DNA of 64,000 nucleotides from Oscillatoriales cyanobacterium (GCA_004294385.1 REAP01000066.1:1-64000); one strand, 5' to 3'; shown: positions 1-8,068, numbered from the stretch's first letter. The notes: generated by a model from the sequence alone, not told the origin. Numbers and translations: made by a program.

Positions 1-1
1 T

Positions 2-397
2 GCTCGTCAAGGACACCCTGCTGTCAAACATGGAACTATGAGTTTAGAAACCTTCGCCGATCTCTCCCATGCTCTCGGAACACTGCGACGAGATACTACG
101 GGTGCAATTGATAAAGCGTTGGATGAGCAGAATTTAGAGCGACGTATCGCATTAACCACGCCACATATGATGATTTTGCCATTTGCGATCGCATCCAGTG
201 ACTTAGTGGCTGCTGTGCCCCGTCGCATTGCGCTTCGTTTTGCAACGGTCTGCAATTTAACGATTTTTGAGCTTCCAGTCAAAACGAAACCGTGGATGGT
301 ATCAATGCTATGGAGTGCATTGAGCGATCGAGATGCAGCTAATTATTGGTTACGCAATGCGATCGAAACGATTTCTCAAAACATTGAGAGAATCTAA
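2..397 (+). CDS. LysR-family transcriptional regulator, C-terminal part (gene starts before the window)
   Basis: The frame is open from base 2 and gives 131 residues of the effector-binding half of a LysR-type regulator. Visible signs are the RQGHPA turn near the start, which matches the (R/K)xGHP segment of the family, and the closing segment around SDRDAANYWLRNAI, which matches the usual WxxRxxxDPxxxWLR ending. The DNA-binding helix-turn-helix would lie upstream and is not seen. The first ATG in frame, at base 38, is internal and not the true start. The target genes cannot be told from this fragment. Confidence 0.75.
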   Translation, partial: ARQGHPAVKHGTMSLETFADLSHALGTLRRDTTGAIDKALDEQNLERRIALTTPHMMILPFAIASSDLVAAVPRRIALRFATVCNLTIFELPVKTKPWMVSMLWSALSDRDAANYWLRNAIETISQNIERI

Positions 398-505
398 GAA
401 CGCCTTTAATGATTCAAGAATTTGTCAATAACAACTTTCGGGGATTGTTCGGCACTAAGTATTGCGGTAGTTAATCTGATTAGAACATTTTGAGTGAGTA
501 GAGCT

Positions 506-919
506 CTACCCCAGAGCGGTTAGAGCTTTACGGAAAACAATCTTGTCCTCGCCCGCCTTGTAGAACTCGCGGATTCGTGCTTCCTCGTCGTAACCACTCT
601 TGCGGTAGAACGATCGAACGTACTCGAAGCTCTCCAGTCCCGACGTTTCCACCAGCAGCACACGCTCGCCACGCTGGGCTAACATCTGTTCGACGTGGGC
701 TAGCAGTGCTGCACCGCGTCCTTGCCGCTGACGATCGGGGTGGACGGCAATTAGATATAGATTCCACGTCCCCTCGGTCATTCGTTCCGGCGCAACATAG
801 GCGACCCCCACCAGCCCGTCGTCATGGGCGAGTTCTTCGGTCTCGTGCGGCTCGAATCCAATTGCCTCAACTAAGGCGATTAATGCGGGCGTATCATCGG
901 GCGCGATCGGGCGAATCAT
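506..919 (-). CDS. GNAT-family N-acetyltransferase
   Basis: This 137-residue protein has the standard single-domain GNAT layout. The acetyl-CoA-binding loop is seen as HPDRQRQGRGAALL (about residues 59-72), preceded by the strand IAV and followed by the helix and the SFYRKSGYDEEAR region near the C-terminus that closes the fold. It would transfer an acetyl group to an amine, but the substrate is not evident. The gene looks richer in G and C than its neighbours, which hints at transfer from outside. It lies 24 bases downstream of the SnoaL-like gene on the same strand, so the two may be co-transcribed. Confidence 0.85.
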   Translation of the reverse strand: MIRPIAPDDTPALIALVEAIGFEPHETEELAHDDGLVGVAYVAPERMTEGTWNLYLIAVHPDRQRQGRGAALLAHVEQMLAQRGERVLLVETSGLESFEYVRSFYRKSGYDEEARIREFYKAGEDKIVFRKALTALG

Positions 920-943
920 AGCAAACTCCGTGGGTATGCAAAT

Positions 944-1423
944 CTAGGCAGATTTCTGAAACAGTTTAGACGCAGCACCTCTCAAAATGTGCGGTATTAG
1001 CTTTGGTCCCGGCAAGAATACAATCCCTAACTGTTGCATTAATCCCAGTGCATCGCCCTGGCCCCAATGCTCCGCGATTTTGCCGTTTTCGACTCGATCG
1101 ATGTGCATAACCGCCAAGCTGATTTGTTTGCCCGTTGGCGGCAAACCTTGAAATTCTCCGAGGTGTGTTGCTGTGAATGTTCCGCACGTCACCACTTTAT
1201 CACCTGCAACTAGGACTTCATCAAAAACGTGTTTACCCTGACTGAAAGCTAGATAAAACGACATCCCGAACTGCTTAAACTCCTCCCCGTTTAATGGCTT
1301 TGGCATTCCGGCCATGCGAGCAATAAAATTCGGCGCTAATAGTTCTAAGGCTTGTTCCATTTTGCGATCGTCAAAAGCTTTGTATAACTGGAGAACGATT
1401 TCTTTGTTTTGGTCATTCAGCAT
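944..1423 (-). CDS. SnoaL-like ester cyclase-family protein
   Basis: The 159 residues follow the NTF2-like/SnoaL pattern. There is a first helix NKEIVLQLYKAFDDRKMEQAL, a loop with the substrate-pocket segment LNGEEFKQF, then the strands TFTATHLGEFQGLPPTGK and the closing strand IAEHWGQGD, whose W and D are typical of the family. Such proteins act on small polyketide-like or other hydrophobic substrates, but most cyanobacterial members have no known substrate. It precedes the GNAT gene on the same strand. The family call is firm and the reaction is unknown. Confidence 0.75.
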   Translation of the reverse strand: MLNDQNKEIVLQLYKAFDDRKMEQALELLAPNFIARMAGMPKPLNGEEFKQFGMSFYLAFSQGKHVFDEVLVAGDKVVTCGTFTATHLGEFQGLPPTGKQISLAVMHIDRVENGKIAEHWGQGDALGLMQQLGIVFLPGPKLIPHILRGAASKLFQKSA

Positions 1424-1578
1424 ACATAACTTTATTTTGAACTAAATTGTAAAGCTTTGTTAGGCAAATTATACCGCATTGAAAAGCGATCGCACCACTG
1501 GTAATTTTGAAGTATTGGGTATTGCATAATTGCGATCGCAAGCTAACAATGAAGTTGAGATGCAGCTAGTAAACAGGG

Positions 1579-2127
1579 CTATGAACTCGATCGCTGAAGT
1601 GTTGCAGCACCAAAGGTGGCATTGAACTTACGGCACCAAATTGCCGCCGAAGCAAAATCTTCTGAGTTGATGCTGGCAGGAATCACATAGCTTTGAGCAC
1701 CGCTGTATGACTTGAGTGTTGCGATGAACACATAGTCCCCTTTCTTGATGGGATAGGCTGGGGGAACTGTCGAGCCAATGACATCGGGCGATTTGTGCAA
1801 AATCACGACCAAATCAGGACCAGTTGAGGTTTGAAATGCTCGATCGAGTTCCAGAATGCGCTCATCCCCTTTCTGGACAATGCGGGCAGTGCCTTTCGTG
1901 GGGTGTTCGCCATCGACAAAAGTGCCAGATCTTAGAACTTTTGCGGCTTGAGCCATTGCGGGTGTCGTCGCTGGCCCAGTTGGAGGGGAAGCTGCCACAG
2001 GCGTTGGCGTTGTTTCAGAAGTGCCGGATGACGCAATAGCAGTTCGATCGCCAGCGGTTTTGGTGCAGGCGATCGCAATTGTTGACACAAAGGTAATACT
2101 AGCAAAGTTGAAATAGCGGCGTTTCAT
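1579..2127 (-). CDS. DM13-domain lipoprotein
   Basis: The start was set at the ATG at 2127 because a strong ribosome binding site (AAGGAGG) lies just upstream and the protein then begins with a clean signal sequence. MKRRYFNF is followed by a hydrophobic stretch ending in IAIAC, a lipobox with Cys21. A Ser/Thr/Pro-rich linker follows. From about residue 64 there is a DM13 domain: LRSGTF start, the STGPDLVVIL strand and the closing WCRKFNATFG with the conserved Cys. DM13 domains are thought to take part in extracytoplasmic electron transfer, by inference from the family. This fits a surface or periplasmic redox role beside the peroxiredoxin-like and cupin genes. Confidence 0.8.
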   Translation of the reverse strand: MKRRYFNFASITFVSTIAIACTKTAGDRTAIASSGTSETTPTPVAASPPTGPATTPAMAQAAKVLRSGTFVDGEHPTKGTARIVQKGDERILELDRAFQTSTGPDLVVILHKSPDVIGSTVPPAYPIKKGDYVFIATLKSYSGAQSYVIPASINSEDFASAAIWCRKFNATFGAATLQRSSS

Positions 2128-2130
2128 AAA

Positions 2131-2143
2131 AAGCTTCCTCCTT
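2131..2143 (-). promoter_or_regulatory. Strong ribosome binding site of the DM13 lipoprotein gene
   Basis: On the minus strand this reads AAGGAGGAAGCTT directly before the ATG at 2127. It decides the start in favour of 2127 over a longer frame that would run to 2187 and overlap the upstream transporter. Confidence 0.7.
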
Positions 2144-2149
2144 AAAACA

Positions 2150-3108
2150 TTAAACTCCCCGGAAACCGATCGCAGTTTCCATAGCATCGCGAGGACTGGG
2201 GTTAACTAATTCTCGATTTATTTTAGCCTCATATAGGTTGCCAATAAAACCCAAGACAATCCCCACAAACAACAAACTTCCCCCTAAATATTGAGCTAAA
2301 GTAGGAGCTTCCCCTAAAATTAAATATCCCATAACTATAGCTGCAATTGGATTCAATAAACTGGCTAAATTGAGTTCCGTTGAAGTCGCATTTTTTAAAC
2401 CAGCCAACCAACATAATTGACCCATGACGACAATAACCGCCGCATAGACTATCATCCATTGCCAAAGAAAAGGAGATAACACTTCTGCAAAATGGTTTGG
2501 CCCGTAAAGGAGATTAGCCAATAGGAAAAAAATCACCGTCCCCAGAATATTGCGATAAATCGTAAAAATTCCCAAGGGAATCGATTGTAATTGCAGTTTA
2601 CCAACGACGGTAGCAATGGAACCAATGATCGCTGCGATCGCCACACAAATTTCTCCTATTCCAATTTGAAATCCAGCCATCGTCATCATCGGCCCTGAAC
2701 TCCCTAAAAAAGCAGTCACTATCACCCCAGCCAAGGAAACCAGAGCCCCTGCACTTGCCCAAAAATTGACCCGCGAACCCAACAGCCAAACACCCAACAC
2801 CAGGGTTAAAATTGGTTCGATACGCCCAATTAACACGATATTAGTAATATTTGTCTGTCCGAGGGCTTGAAAAATTAACGCTCTTGATGAAAAATTAGAG
2901 TCATTAACCCCAAAGCACAGATATTACCCACAAATAAGACATTGCAGAGTGAGATAGGATTTCTGCCATTGATCGCATGATCTTGTCCAATTTCAACGAT
3001 TTTACGAGTGACAGAATTAGAAGCAGCAAAAATCAATACAGCAATGCCAAGATAAATCGGGGTAGGAACTTGAATTAAACTTTTATGTACTTTAGTGGCA
3101 AGTTTCAT
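2150..3108 (-). pseudogene. EamA/DMT-family transporter, frameshifted
   Basis: Two consecutive minus-strand frames make one EamA-type drug/metabolite transporter. The first (3108 to about 2875) carries the N-terminal helix IYLGIAVLIFAASNSVTRK and a second helix ending LIFHQER before a stop. The second frame continues with codons for ALIFQALGQTNITNIVLIGR and on through the remaining helices, including the second EamA repeat ending in GSLLFVGIVLGFIGNLY. The switch falls at about 2876-2884, in the string that reads CAAGAGCGTTAATT on the minus strand. A single-base indel explains it. Whether this is a real mutation or a sequencing error cannot be told. The gene sits in a minus-strand run with the cupin and DUF4079 genes. 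Confidence 0.75.
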
Positions 3109-3147
3109 GCTCTTTATTGATTGGGATTTTATGACACAAAGATTAGC

Positions 3148-3501
3148 TTAAGGTGATGCCTTTTCATAGCCAATCTGGGGGGCAGAATAAATAGAGATAA
3201 ATACAGCATCTTCGCTATTTTCATTCACAGCCCCATGAATCTGATTTTTTTCTGCGATCGCAACTTCACCAGCATTCAAGCTTTGGCTTTGACCATTGCC
3301 TAAATAATACGTCAAAGCACCCCGGAGCATCACCCAAGTATCTTGTCCATCGGGGTGACAATGAGCTTGCACAATTTGGCCTGGCTTGACTCCCCAAATA
3401 GCGATGCTAGCATTTTCAGTCTGAATAATTTCAGTCACCGTAGCGGCTTCATTGGAGAAACGCACATCAGCTTCTAGGGGGAAAATTCTGGATTTCATCA
3501 T
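3148..3501 (-). CDS. Cupin-domain protein
   Basis: This is a single cupin of 117 residues. Motif 1 is seen as GQIVQAHCHPDGQDTWVMLRG, with two metal-ligand histidines in HCH and Asp in place of the usual Glu. Motif 2 is GEVAIAEKNQIHGAVN, with the third histidine. The fold binds a metal ion, but the substrate is not given by the sequence. It lies 15 bases downstream of the DUF4079 gene, so the two are likely co-transcribed with the peroxiredoxin-like gene. Confidence 0.8.
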   Translation of the reverse strand: MMKSRIFPLEADVRFSNEAATVTEIIQTENASIAIWGVKPGQIVQAHCHPDGQDTWVMLRGALTYYLGNGQSQSLNAGEVAIAEKNQIHGAVNENSEDAVFISIYSAPQIGYEKASP

Positions 3502-3516
3502 TGTAAAATCACCGTT

Positions 3517-4221
3517 TTATTTTGGTTGGGGACAGGTTTTATTGGTAAAATCACATTTATAAATATACTGTTCTTGCCAATGGAGGGGAATTTCTAGTAA
3601 ATCTCTTGCACCAGTCATTCCCTGACCGATAAAGAACAGGAGAGCCAAACAATTGAGAATGATATGAACCCGGCGCCAGCGATTTTGTCTATCCTGATAA
3701 ATATCTTGAACAATCGCCACTGAAAAAATCATCAATAAAGCGGCTGTAATACCGTAGTAATAATGGGAAACAAACCATTCATTATCCCGACGAAAGATTT
3801 CTGGCTGAAACCCTAAAACAATCAATCCCATGCCCGTAAAAGTGGCAAAAATGCCTCGCCACAGTTTAACTCTTGCCTTAAATAATAGTGTGAAAGAAGC
3901 AATGGTTAACAGGAAAATGGCGATCGCAAAAAAGACTCGAAAGGGTGCTTTGGTCAGCGTATCGTTACTGAGCATTTTTGAGAAAATGGGATAGGCCATT
4001 CCCAGTAGGGCAACCCCTACCACCGAGCCACTCAACCAATTACCGATCGCTACGTGCTCAGAACCTACTACTGGCGGAATTTTGCTTTTTTGTCCATCGG
4101 CGACTTGCAGACGACGCTGACGGGTGAGTAGGGCGCGATTCACCACCATTCCAATTAAAGGAAAGACGACGATAATGGCGATCGCCGGATGTAATAAAGC
4201 CAAGGTATCTTGAAGTTCCAT
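3517..4221 (-). CDS. DUF4079-family membrane protein
   Basis: The 234-residue protein has about six hydrophobic segments, for example AIAIIVVFPLIGMVV, VVGVALLGMAYPIF, FFAIAIFLLTIASFTLLF and IILNCLALLFFIGQGM. The pattern HPAIAI near the N-terminus, and HYYYG and GQGMTGARDLLEIP near the C-terminus, match the cyanobacterial and plastid DUF4079 family. These proteins resemble di-heme membrane cytochromes in layout, but no function is established. Position 50 bases downstream of the peroxiredoxin-like gene suggests membrane redox work. Confidence 0.75.
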   Translation of the reverse strand: MELQDTLALLHPAIAIIVVFPLIGMVVNRALLTRQRRLQVADGQKSKIPPVVGSEHVAIGNWLSGSVVGVALLGMAYPIFSKMLSNDTLTKAPFRVFFAIAIFLLTIASFTLLFKARVKLWRGIFATFTGMGLIVLGFQPEIFRRDNEWFVSHYYYGITAALLMIFSVAIVQDIYQDRQNRWRRVHIILNCLALLFFIGQGMTGARDLLEIPLHWQEQYIYKCDFTNKTCPQPK

Positions 4222-4271
4222 GTTAAAGATCCATTAATGAACGATTCAGGGACAATCAAAATCAATTTGTA

Positions 4272-4928
4272 CTAAGCAGCCACAAACAGAGATAGTAAAA
4301 TGGCGATCGCATCGGCGGGTTCATAACGCTTAGTATAGTCAACATCGAGATGAGCTAGGGCAATATGACGACGGCGATCGATGATGAAAGTTGCAGGAAC
4401 AGGTAACAGCCAATCTTCTGTCCCGTTGTAATCTGGGAGAGCGTGACCCAGTTCGCTATAAAGTAACTTAAGGCGATCGGGAATTTCAAAGACAACACCA
4501 TAATCGCGGGAAACCTGACAACCAATATCACTGAGGACATCAAAGGAAAGCGCATTTTTAAGGGCTGTTTTTCGGGAAGCATCAAGCGTTTGTGGAGAAA
4601 TAGCTAAAACCGAAGCTCCTAAGGCCTGAATTTTGGGTAATAGCTTCTGATAAGCCCGTAATTCTAGATTACAATAGGGACACCAACCCCCAAAATAGAA
4701 GCTGAGAATAACGGCTCCTTGATTTAATCTATCGTACAGACTAATCTGCTGACCGTCAGTATTTTGTAGCACAAAATCGGGGGCTTCATCGTCAATTCTC
4801 AAGGCTCTTCGGTTTTGAAATTCCTTCACTAAAGCTTGGGTTGCTCCTTGCATGATTGCCGCTTTCTCAGGGGGAAACTTTGTCAAAAATTCCCGTTTAA
4901 ATTTAGAGAGTTCAAGTTGTAAATTCAC
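4272..4928 (-). CDS. Peroxiredoxin-like (AhpC/TSA-type) protein
   Basis: The thioredoxin-fold domain starts at about residue 45 (DEAPDFVLQNTDGQQISL). It contains FYFGGWCPYCNLELRAY, where the first Cys is at the peroxidatic position and a CPYC pair is present. The protein ends with FIIDRRRHIALAHLDVDYTKRYEP. The N-terminal 45 residues are helical and typical of the cyanobacterial peroxiredoxin-like subfamily. It probably reduces peroxides or disulfides in the cytosol. The gene is second in a minus-strand run that starts next to a divergent LysR regulator, a common arrangement for oxidative stress genes. Confidence 0.8.
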   Translation of the reverse strand: MNLQLELSKFKREFLTKFPPEKAAIMQGATQALVKEFQNRRALRIDDEAPDFVLQNTDGQQISLYDRLNQGAVILSFYFGGWCPYCNLELRAYQKLLPKIQALGASVLAISPQTLDASRKTALKNALSFDVLSDIGCQVSRDYGVVFEIPDRLKLLYSELGHALPDYNGTEDWLLPVPATFIIDRRRHIALAHLDVDYTKRYEPADAIAILLSLFVAA

Positions 4929-4992
4929 AGGATTTTCCTATAAATATATAGGAAATTTACCCTCACACTCCATCAGCAAGGGAAAAGACAAA

Positions 4993-5370
4993 TTACTTGA
5001 CTTCATTGGCTGCAAACATCGGCACTCTACCTTTTTTAACTGCTACAACGACATCAAAAGTTGCACAGTAGGAAAAGGTGACATCGTTGGCTTTGTTGTA
5101 GAGATTGACCACCATGCCTGCTCCACCTGGTTGTACTCCTAATGGTAACAAATCGCCATAGAAAAATCGTCGTAATTGGTCGCCACTACCAACTTGTCCT
5201 TTACTTTTAGTGATGCTCTCGATCTTTTGCTGAACCGTCATTTCCGGGGCTGCGATCGCCGTATTTTGGAATTGGGGTACAAAGCTATGTACAGCCACAT
5301 CTCCCGCACTGATAACGCTAGCGAGGGCTAGGGGAGCGAACAGAGGACTGAGGAATTTGAGTTTTAACAT
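4993..5370 (-). CDS. Small exported protein of unknown function
   Basis: The 125-residue protein starts with MLKLKFLSPLFAPLALA, a hydrophobic signal segment, and has a plausible cleavage region around NTAIAAPE at about residue 41. The mature part is soluble, with one Cys in DVTFSYCATFDVVVAVKKG. I do not recognise the family. It is the first gene of the minus-strand redox run and faces the divergent LysR gene across about 110 bases, so it is the most direct candidate target of that regulator. Confidence 0.6.
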   Translation of the reverse strand: MLKLKFLSPLFAPLALASVISAGDVAVHSFVPQFQNTAIAAPEMTVQQKIESITKSKGQVGSGDQLRRFFYGDLLPLGVQPGGAGMVVNLYNKANDVTFSYCATFDVVVAVKKGRVPMFAANEVK

Positions 5371-5480
5371 CTGCGTTTTTGGGGTGAGAACGGTTGATGA
5401 GACTATCCTCGTCTATTTCAATTTGTTTGAGAAGCAGGCAAAGTAGAATATACTATATGCCATTTTGGAATAGGTGCTGT
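5371..5480. promoter_or_regulatory. Divergent promoter region between the LysR gene and the redox cluster
   Basis: These 110 bases separate two divergent genes. A TATACT at about 5450 could be the -10 box of the plus-strand gene, although it is only about 25 bases before its ATG. The dyad-like string GATGAGACTATCCTCGTC at 5396-5413 could be an operator half-site region for a LysR protein. Both are visual inferences. Confidence 0.35.
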
Positions 5481-6389
5481 ATGGATCGAATTGCGTGTAT
5501 GCAAAGTTTTGTTCGGGCGATCGAAATGAACAGTTTTTCTGCCGTAGCGCGGGAACAACAGACCACACAACCCACCATTAGTAAGCAAATCGCCGCTCTG
5601 GAAAAATATCTGGGGGTACAATTACTCACTCGTTCTACTACCCATTTGAGTTTGACCGAGGAGGGCAAAAAATATTATCAATACTGTCAGCAAATTTTGG
5701 AAACCGTCGCCGAAGCGGAGGCCAGTTTAACAGGAAAAGAACGGGCTACAGGCATTTTACGATTGGGATGTCCTGTGCTGTTTGGGCAAATGCAGGTTGT
5801 CCCCCGTTTAAAATCTTTTATGACACGCTATCCCGATGTCAAGATCAATCTGATGATGGCGGATCATTTTGTGGACATTGTAGAGGATGGTTTAGACCTG
5901 TTGATCCGCATTGGTAATCGTCTGGATAGTTCCCTGATTGGCGATCGCATCGGCACTACCAGGCGCGTGACAGTGGCAACAACAGGCTATTTTGAGCAAG
6001 CAGGAGAACCCAAAAGCCCGGATGATTTAGTGGATCATGATTGTATTGTTTATACCCATTTATCAACGGGCAATGAGTGGCATTTTCAAGGAACAGATGG
6101 CACTATTAAGGTGCGGGTTGGGGGCTGTTTTAAAACTAATAGTTCTGTGGCGATTCGAGCAGCAGTGTTATCGGGTTTGGGCATTGCGGTAGCGCCGGTC
6201 TGGATGTTTGGTGATGAAATTTACCGGGGCGATATCAAGGTTGTGTTGCAGGATTATCAGCCGACTCCCTTGCAAATTCAGGCGTTCTATCGTCGCAGTC
6301 GTTTTTATCCGGCAAAAATAACTTGTTTTATTGATTTTTTAGCGTCAGAATTTAAGCTCGATCCCTGGGTTTCAGATTATGGGGTTTGA
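5481..6389 (+). CDS. LysR-family transcriptional regulator
   Basis: The start at 5481 gives MDRIACMQSFVRAIEMNSFS, the usual first helix of a LysR protein, followed by the helix-turn-helix QQTTQPTISKQIAALEKYLG. A longer frame from 5394 has no family resemblance in its extra 29 residues. The effector domain starts at GILRLGCPVLFGQ and runs to the end (302 residues). The order DRIACMQSFVRAIE and the end EFKLDPWV place it in the CrgA/PecT-like branch. It faces the peroxiredoxin, DUF4079 and cupin run and probably controls it (inference from gene order). Confidence 0.85.
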   Translation: MDRIACMQSFVRAIEMNSFSAVAREQQTTQPTISKQIAALEKYLGVQLLTRSTTHLSLTEEGKKYYQYCQQILETVAEAEASLTGKERATGILRLGCPVLFGQMQVVPRLKSFMTRYPDVKINLMMADHFVDIVEDGLDLLIRIGNRLDSSLIGDRIGTTRRVTVATTGYFEQAGEPKSPDDLVDHDCIVYTHLSTGNEWHFQGTDGTIKVRVGGCFKTNSSVAIRAAVLSGLGIAVAPVWMFGDEIYRGDIKVVLQDYQPTPLQIQAFYRRSRFYPAKITCFIDFLASEFKLDPWVSDYGV

Positions 6390-6486
6390 GTAGCAAAGAC
6401 GAATGGTAATATGGATATGATAGCTCACTACTTAACAATGTTTCTGGATCGAGTTTTTGGGTTTTACCTGCGTGATACTCAGCCAT

Positions 6487-6557
6487 TAGACATCTCCCAT
6501 AATTCTTGTGGAACAGGCATCCTGCCTGTTCAAGATTGGCTTTTTAGGAGATGTCTA
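6487..6557. repeat. 71-bp inverted-repeat element with inner GAACAGGCATCCTGCCTGTTC hairpin
   Basis: The ends TAGACATCTCC (6487-6497) and GGAGATGTCTA (6547-6557) are perfect 11-bp inverted repeats. The middle holds a second palindrome, GAACAGGCATCCTGCCTGTTC. A relative lies at about 11183-11248 in the opposite orientation, with GGAGATGTCTA replaced at one end. Related hairpins lie at 18820-18885 and 60262-60330. The element ends exactly where the RelE-like toxin remnant loses its likeness to the family. Confidence 0.65.
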
Positions 6558-6685
6558 TTGCGGAGGATGCAAGTAACGCCAAGAGCATCGGGAGAACTCG
6601 CAAATGCTCGATCGCATTTCATATCGTCTTGAAGTTCTTCCAAAATCATTGAGGCGATCGGGGTAATTTCAACCTGAAATGTCAT
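6530..6685 (-). pseudogene. RelE/ParE-type toxin remnant
   Basis: The frame opens with MTFQVEITPIASMILEELQ, which resembles the first strand and helix of RelE/ParE toxins, and then loses the family pattern. The last part of the frame is coded by the inverted-repeat element ending at 6557. Only about 43 residues of toxin-like sequence remain, so it is not functional. The ATG overlaps the end of the antitoxin-like frame, as in intact RelBE/ParDE pairs. Confidence 0.5.
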
Positions 6686-6803
6686 ATTTCTGCTGCATCT
6701 CTTGGACAAAATTTTCGATAGGGCGAGTAAGTCCGGCGTTGAGTTCCTCGAAGCCTTGCTGAATACCTGCAATTGTTTCCAATTGATCGATCAAACTCTG
6801 CAT
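6669..6803 (-). pseudogene. Small antitoxin-like frame
   Basis: This 44-residue frame reads MQSLIDQLETIAGIQQ, then GFEELNAGLTRPIENF, and ends in a helix closing KYDISG. The layout resembles the short antitoxins encoded before RelE/ParE toxins (helix, xGLTRP turn, EMxxKY helix). It overlaps the start of the toxin remnant by 17 bases and lies out of frame inside the 3' part of the HicB-like frame. It is probably the last part of an older antitoxin gene. Confidence 0.4.
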
Positions 6804-6972
6804 TGAAGGCTAAATTCTCATCTTCTAACAGCATCTCGATCACTTCACGTAGGTTCGTTTGTAGTTCGTCTAAAGTTTCTCCTTGAGAATGCGCTCCTGG
6901 AAAACCGGGAACATAGCCTACATACAAAGCAGTTTCATAGTCTTTCTCAACAACCGCAGTGAACGTTCTCAT
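6682..6972 (-). CDS. HicB-like antitoxin-family protein, C-terminus replaced
   Basis: Residues 1-57 are a clear HicB-like partial RNase-H fold: MRTFTAVVEKDYETALYVG, then PGFPGAHSQGETLDELQTNL and the helix REVIEMLLED. In relatives the protein ends a few residues later. Here the frame runs on for about 40 basic residues coded out of frame over the older antitoxin sequence. No HicA toxin gene is next to it. It is probably a truncated survivor, and any function as a DNA-binding antitoxin is doubtful. Confidence 0.55.
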   Translation of the reverse strand: MRTFTAVVEKDYETALYVGYVPGFPGAHSQGETLDELQTNLREVIEMLLEDENLAFNAEFDRSIGNNCRYSARLRGTQRRTYSPYRKFCPRDAAEI

Positions 6973-7092
6973 AAAGTTAAATTCAAACAGCTTGATTTTT
7001 AAGCAAAACGCAACAGCTTTAAGTATAACCTATCTGTCTTGCAAAAAAGAACAATTAAGACTAAAAACTCAAAGGGCGATTTTAAACAGATT

Positions 7093-7293
7093 TCATAGAG
7101 ATAACTCAATGAACTGTTTGTCGGGTGCAAGTTCATTTTGTTGGCTGGCGACTTCAAGCCAACCCTGAACAGCATCTTCCAGCATCTCTAACAATTGTTC
7201 ATAACTCTCCCCCCATGTGTGACAACCTGGAAGTGCTGGAACTGAGCCACACCATACACCATTTTCTTGCCAGATAATCGCTTTAATCTTCAT
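7093..7293 (-). CDS. HicB-like antitoxin-family protein
   Basis: The start at 7293 (MKIKAIIWQENG) was chosen because the first strand of HicB-like proteins begins there. The longer frame to 7350 adds residues with no likeness. The 66-residue protein has PALPGCHTWGESYEQLLEML, the central loop and helix of the family, and a short acidic tail. No HicA-type toxin is coded on either side. Orphan HicB-like proteins are common in cyanobacteria and their role is not known. Confidence 0.65.
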   Translation of the reverse strand: MKIKAIIWQENGVWCGSVPALPGCHTWGESYEQLLEMLEDAVQGWLEVASQQNELAPDKQFIELSL

Positions 7294-7374
7294 GAGCAAT
7301 CTCTCATAGCTATAATATCCGATCGATATGGATATTATACCAGAAATCACTTGCTGACACGCTCACTTACACTG

Positions 7375-7758
7375 CTACATAACGCTGATTGAGTAGGCAC
7401 GAATTGCTCTATCTACTGTCGCAATAGTCATACCATTCTGTAAAGCTTGACAGATCAGCATTCTGTCAAATGGATCGCGATGTAATGGTGGCAGTTTAGC
7501 CAATTGAGCTACACTACTTTCATCAAGAGCAAGACTGACTATTTGATGAAGATTGCGCTGTTTGGGTAAATATGTTTCGGGATGCTCCGGCAGAGCTAAC
7601 TTACCCAACTGGTACTTGACAATTGCTTCCCAGACTGAAACTGCACTCAAATAGACCTCATTATCTCGATCGCGAATTGCATCTCGAACATCTGTTGATA
7701 ACTGGGTGTCACCACTGATGAACCATAAAAAGATGTGCGTATCTAGCAGAATCTTCAT
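7375..7758 (-). CDS. VapC-type PIN-domain ribonuclease toxin
   Basis: The 127-residue PIN domain has the acidic residues in place: Asp6 in LLDTHIFLW, Glu44 in AVSVWEAIVK, and the pair of Asp residues in HRDPFDRMLICQA (about residues 93-105). The closing strand is TIATVDRAIRAY. PIN toxins cut RNA (often tRNA or rRNA) when not bound by their antitoxin. The start overlaps the end of the Phd-type antitoxin gene by four bases, the usual sign of a coupled toxin-antitoxin pair. Both members look intact. Confidence 0.85.
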   Translation of the reverse strand: MKILLDTHIFLWFISGDTQLSTDVRDAIRDRDNEVYLSAVSVWEAIVKYQLGKLALPEHPETYLPKQRNLHQIVSLALDESSVAQLAKLPPLHRDPFDRMLICQALQNGMTIATVDRAIRAYSISVM

Positions 7759-7991
7759 TTACCTTCAAATGCACTGAGGATATCTTCCGGCAAAGGAGCG
7801 TCGAAATCATCTGGAACGGTAAACTCGCCTGCACATAAACCAAATGGTCGTAATTTCTTGTTGCTAGAAATAGGTCTGAGTTCCGCGATCGGCTTATCTG
7901 CTTGCAGGATCACAAAAGTTGCACCTGCTTCCACTTGACGCAGATACTTTGAAGGATCGCGTTGAATTTCATCAACTGTCACGTTCAACAT
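7755..7991 (-). CDS. Phd/YefM-type antitoxin
   Basis: The 78-residue protein has the Phd/YefM N-terminal DNA-binding fold (MLNVTVDEIQRDPSKYLRQV, then FVILQADKPIAELRPIS) and an unstructured acidic C-terminus (FDAPLPEDILSAFEGK) that would wrap the toxin. It precedes the PIN-domain gene with a four-base overlap. Autoregulation of the pair by the antitoxin is known for the family. Confidence 0.85.
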   Translation of the reverse strand: MLNVTVDEIQRDPSKYLRQVEAGATFVILQADKPIAELRPISSNKKLRPFGLCAGEFTVPDDFDAPLPEDILSAFEGK

Positions 7992-8068
7992 AAAAATGCC
8001 TCAGTATAAAGCTCAATGGAGAATACTCCGCCTCACTCAATTATATAGTCCTGGACGCATCAGCGCCT

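Noticed and set aside
6959..7168. Plus-strand 69-residue frame between the two HicB genes
   Set aside because: It overlaps the 3' end of the second HicB-like gene and has no recognisable feature.
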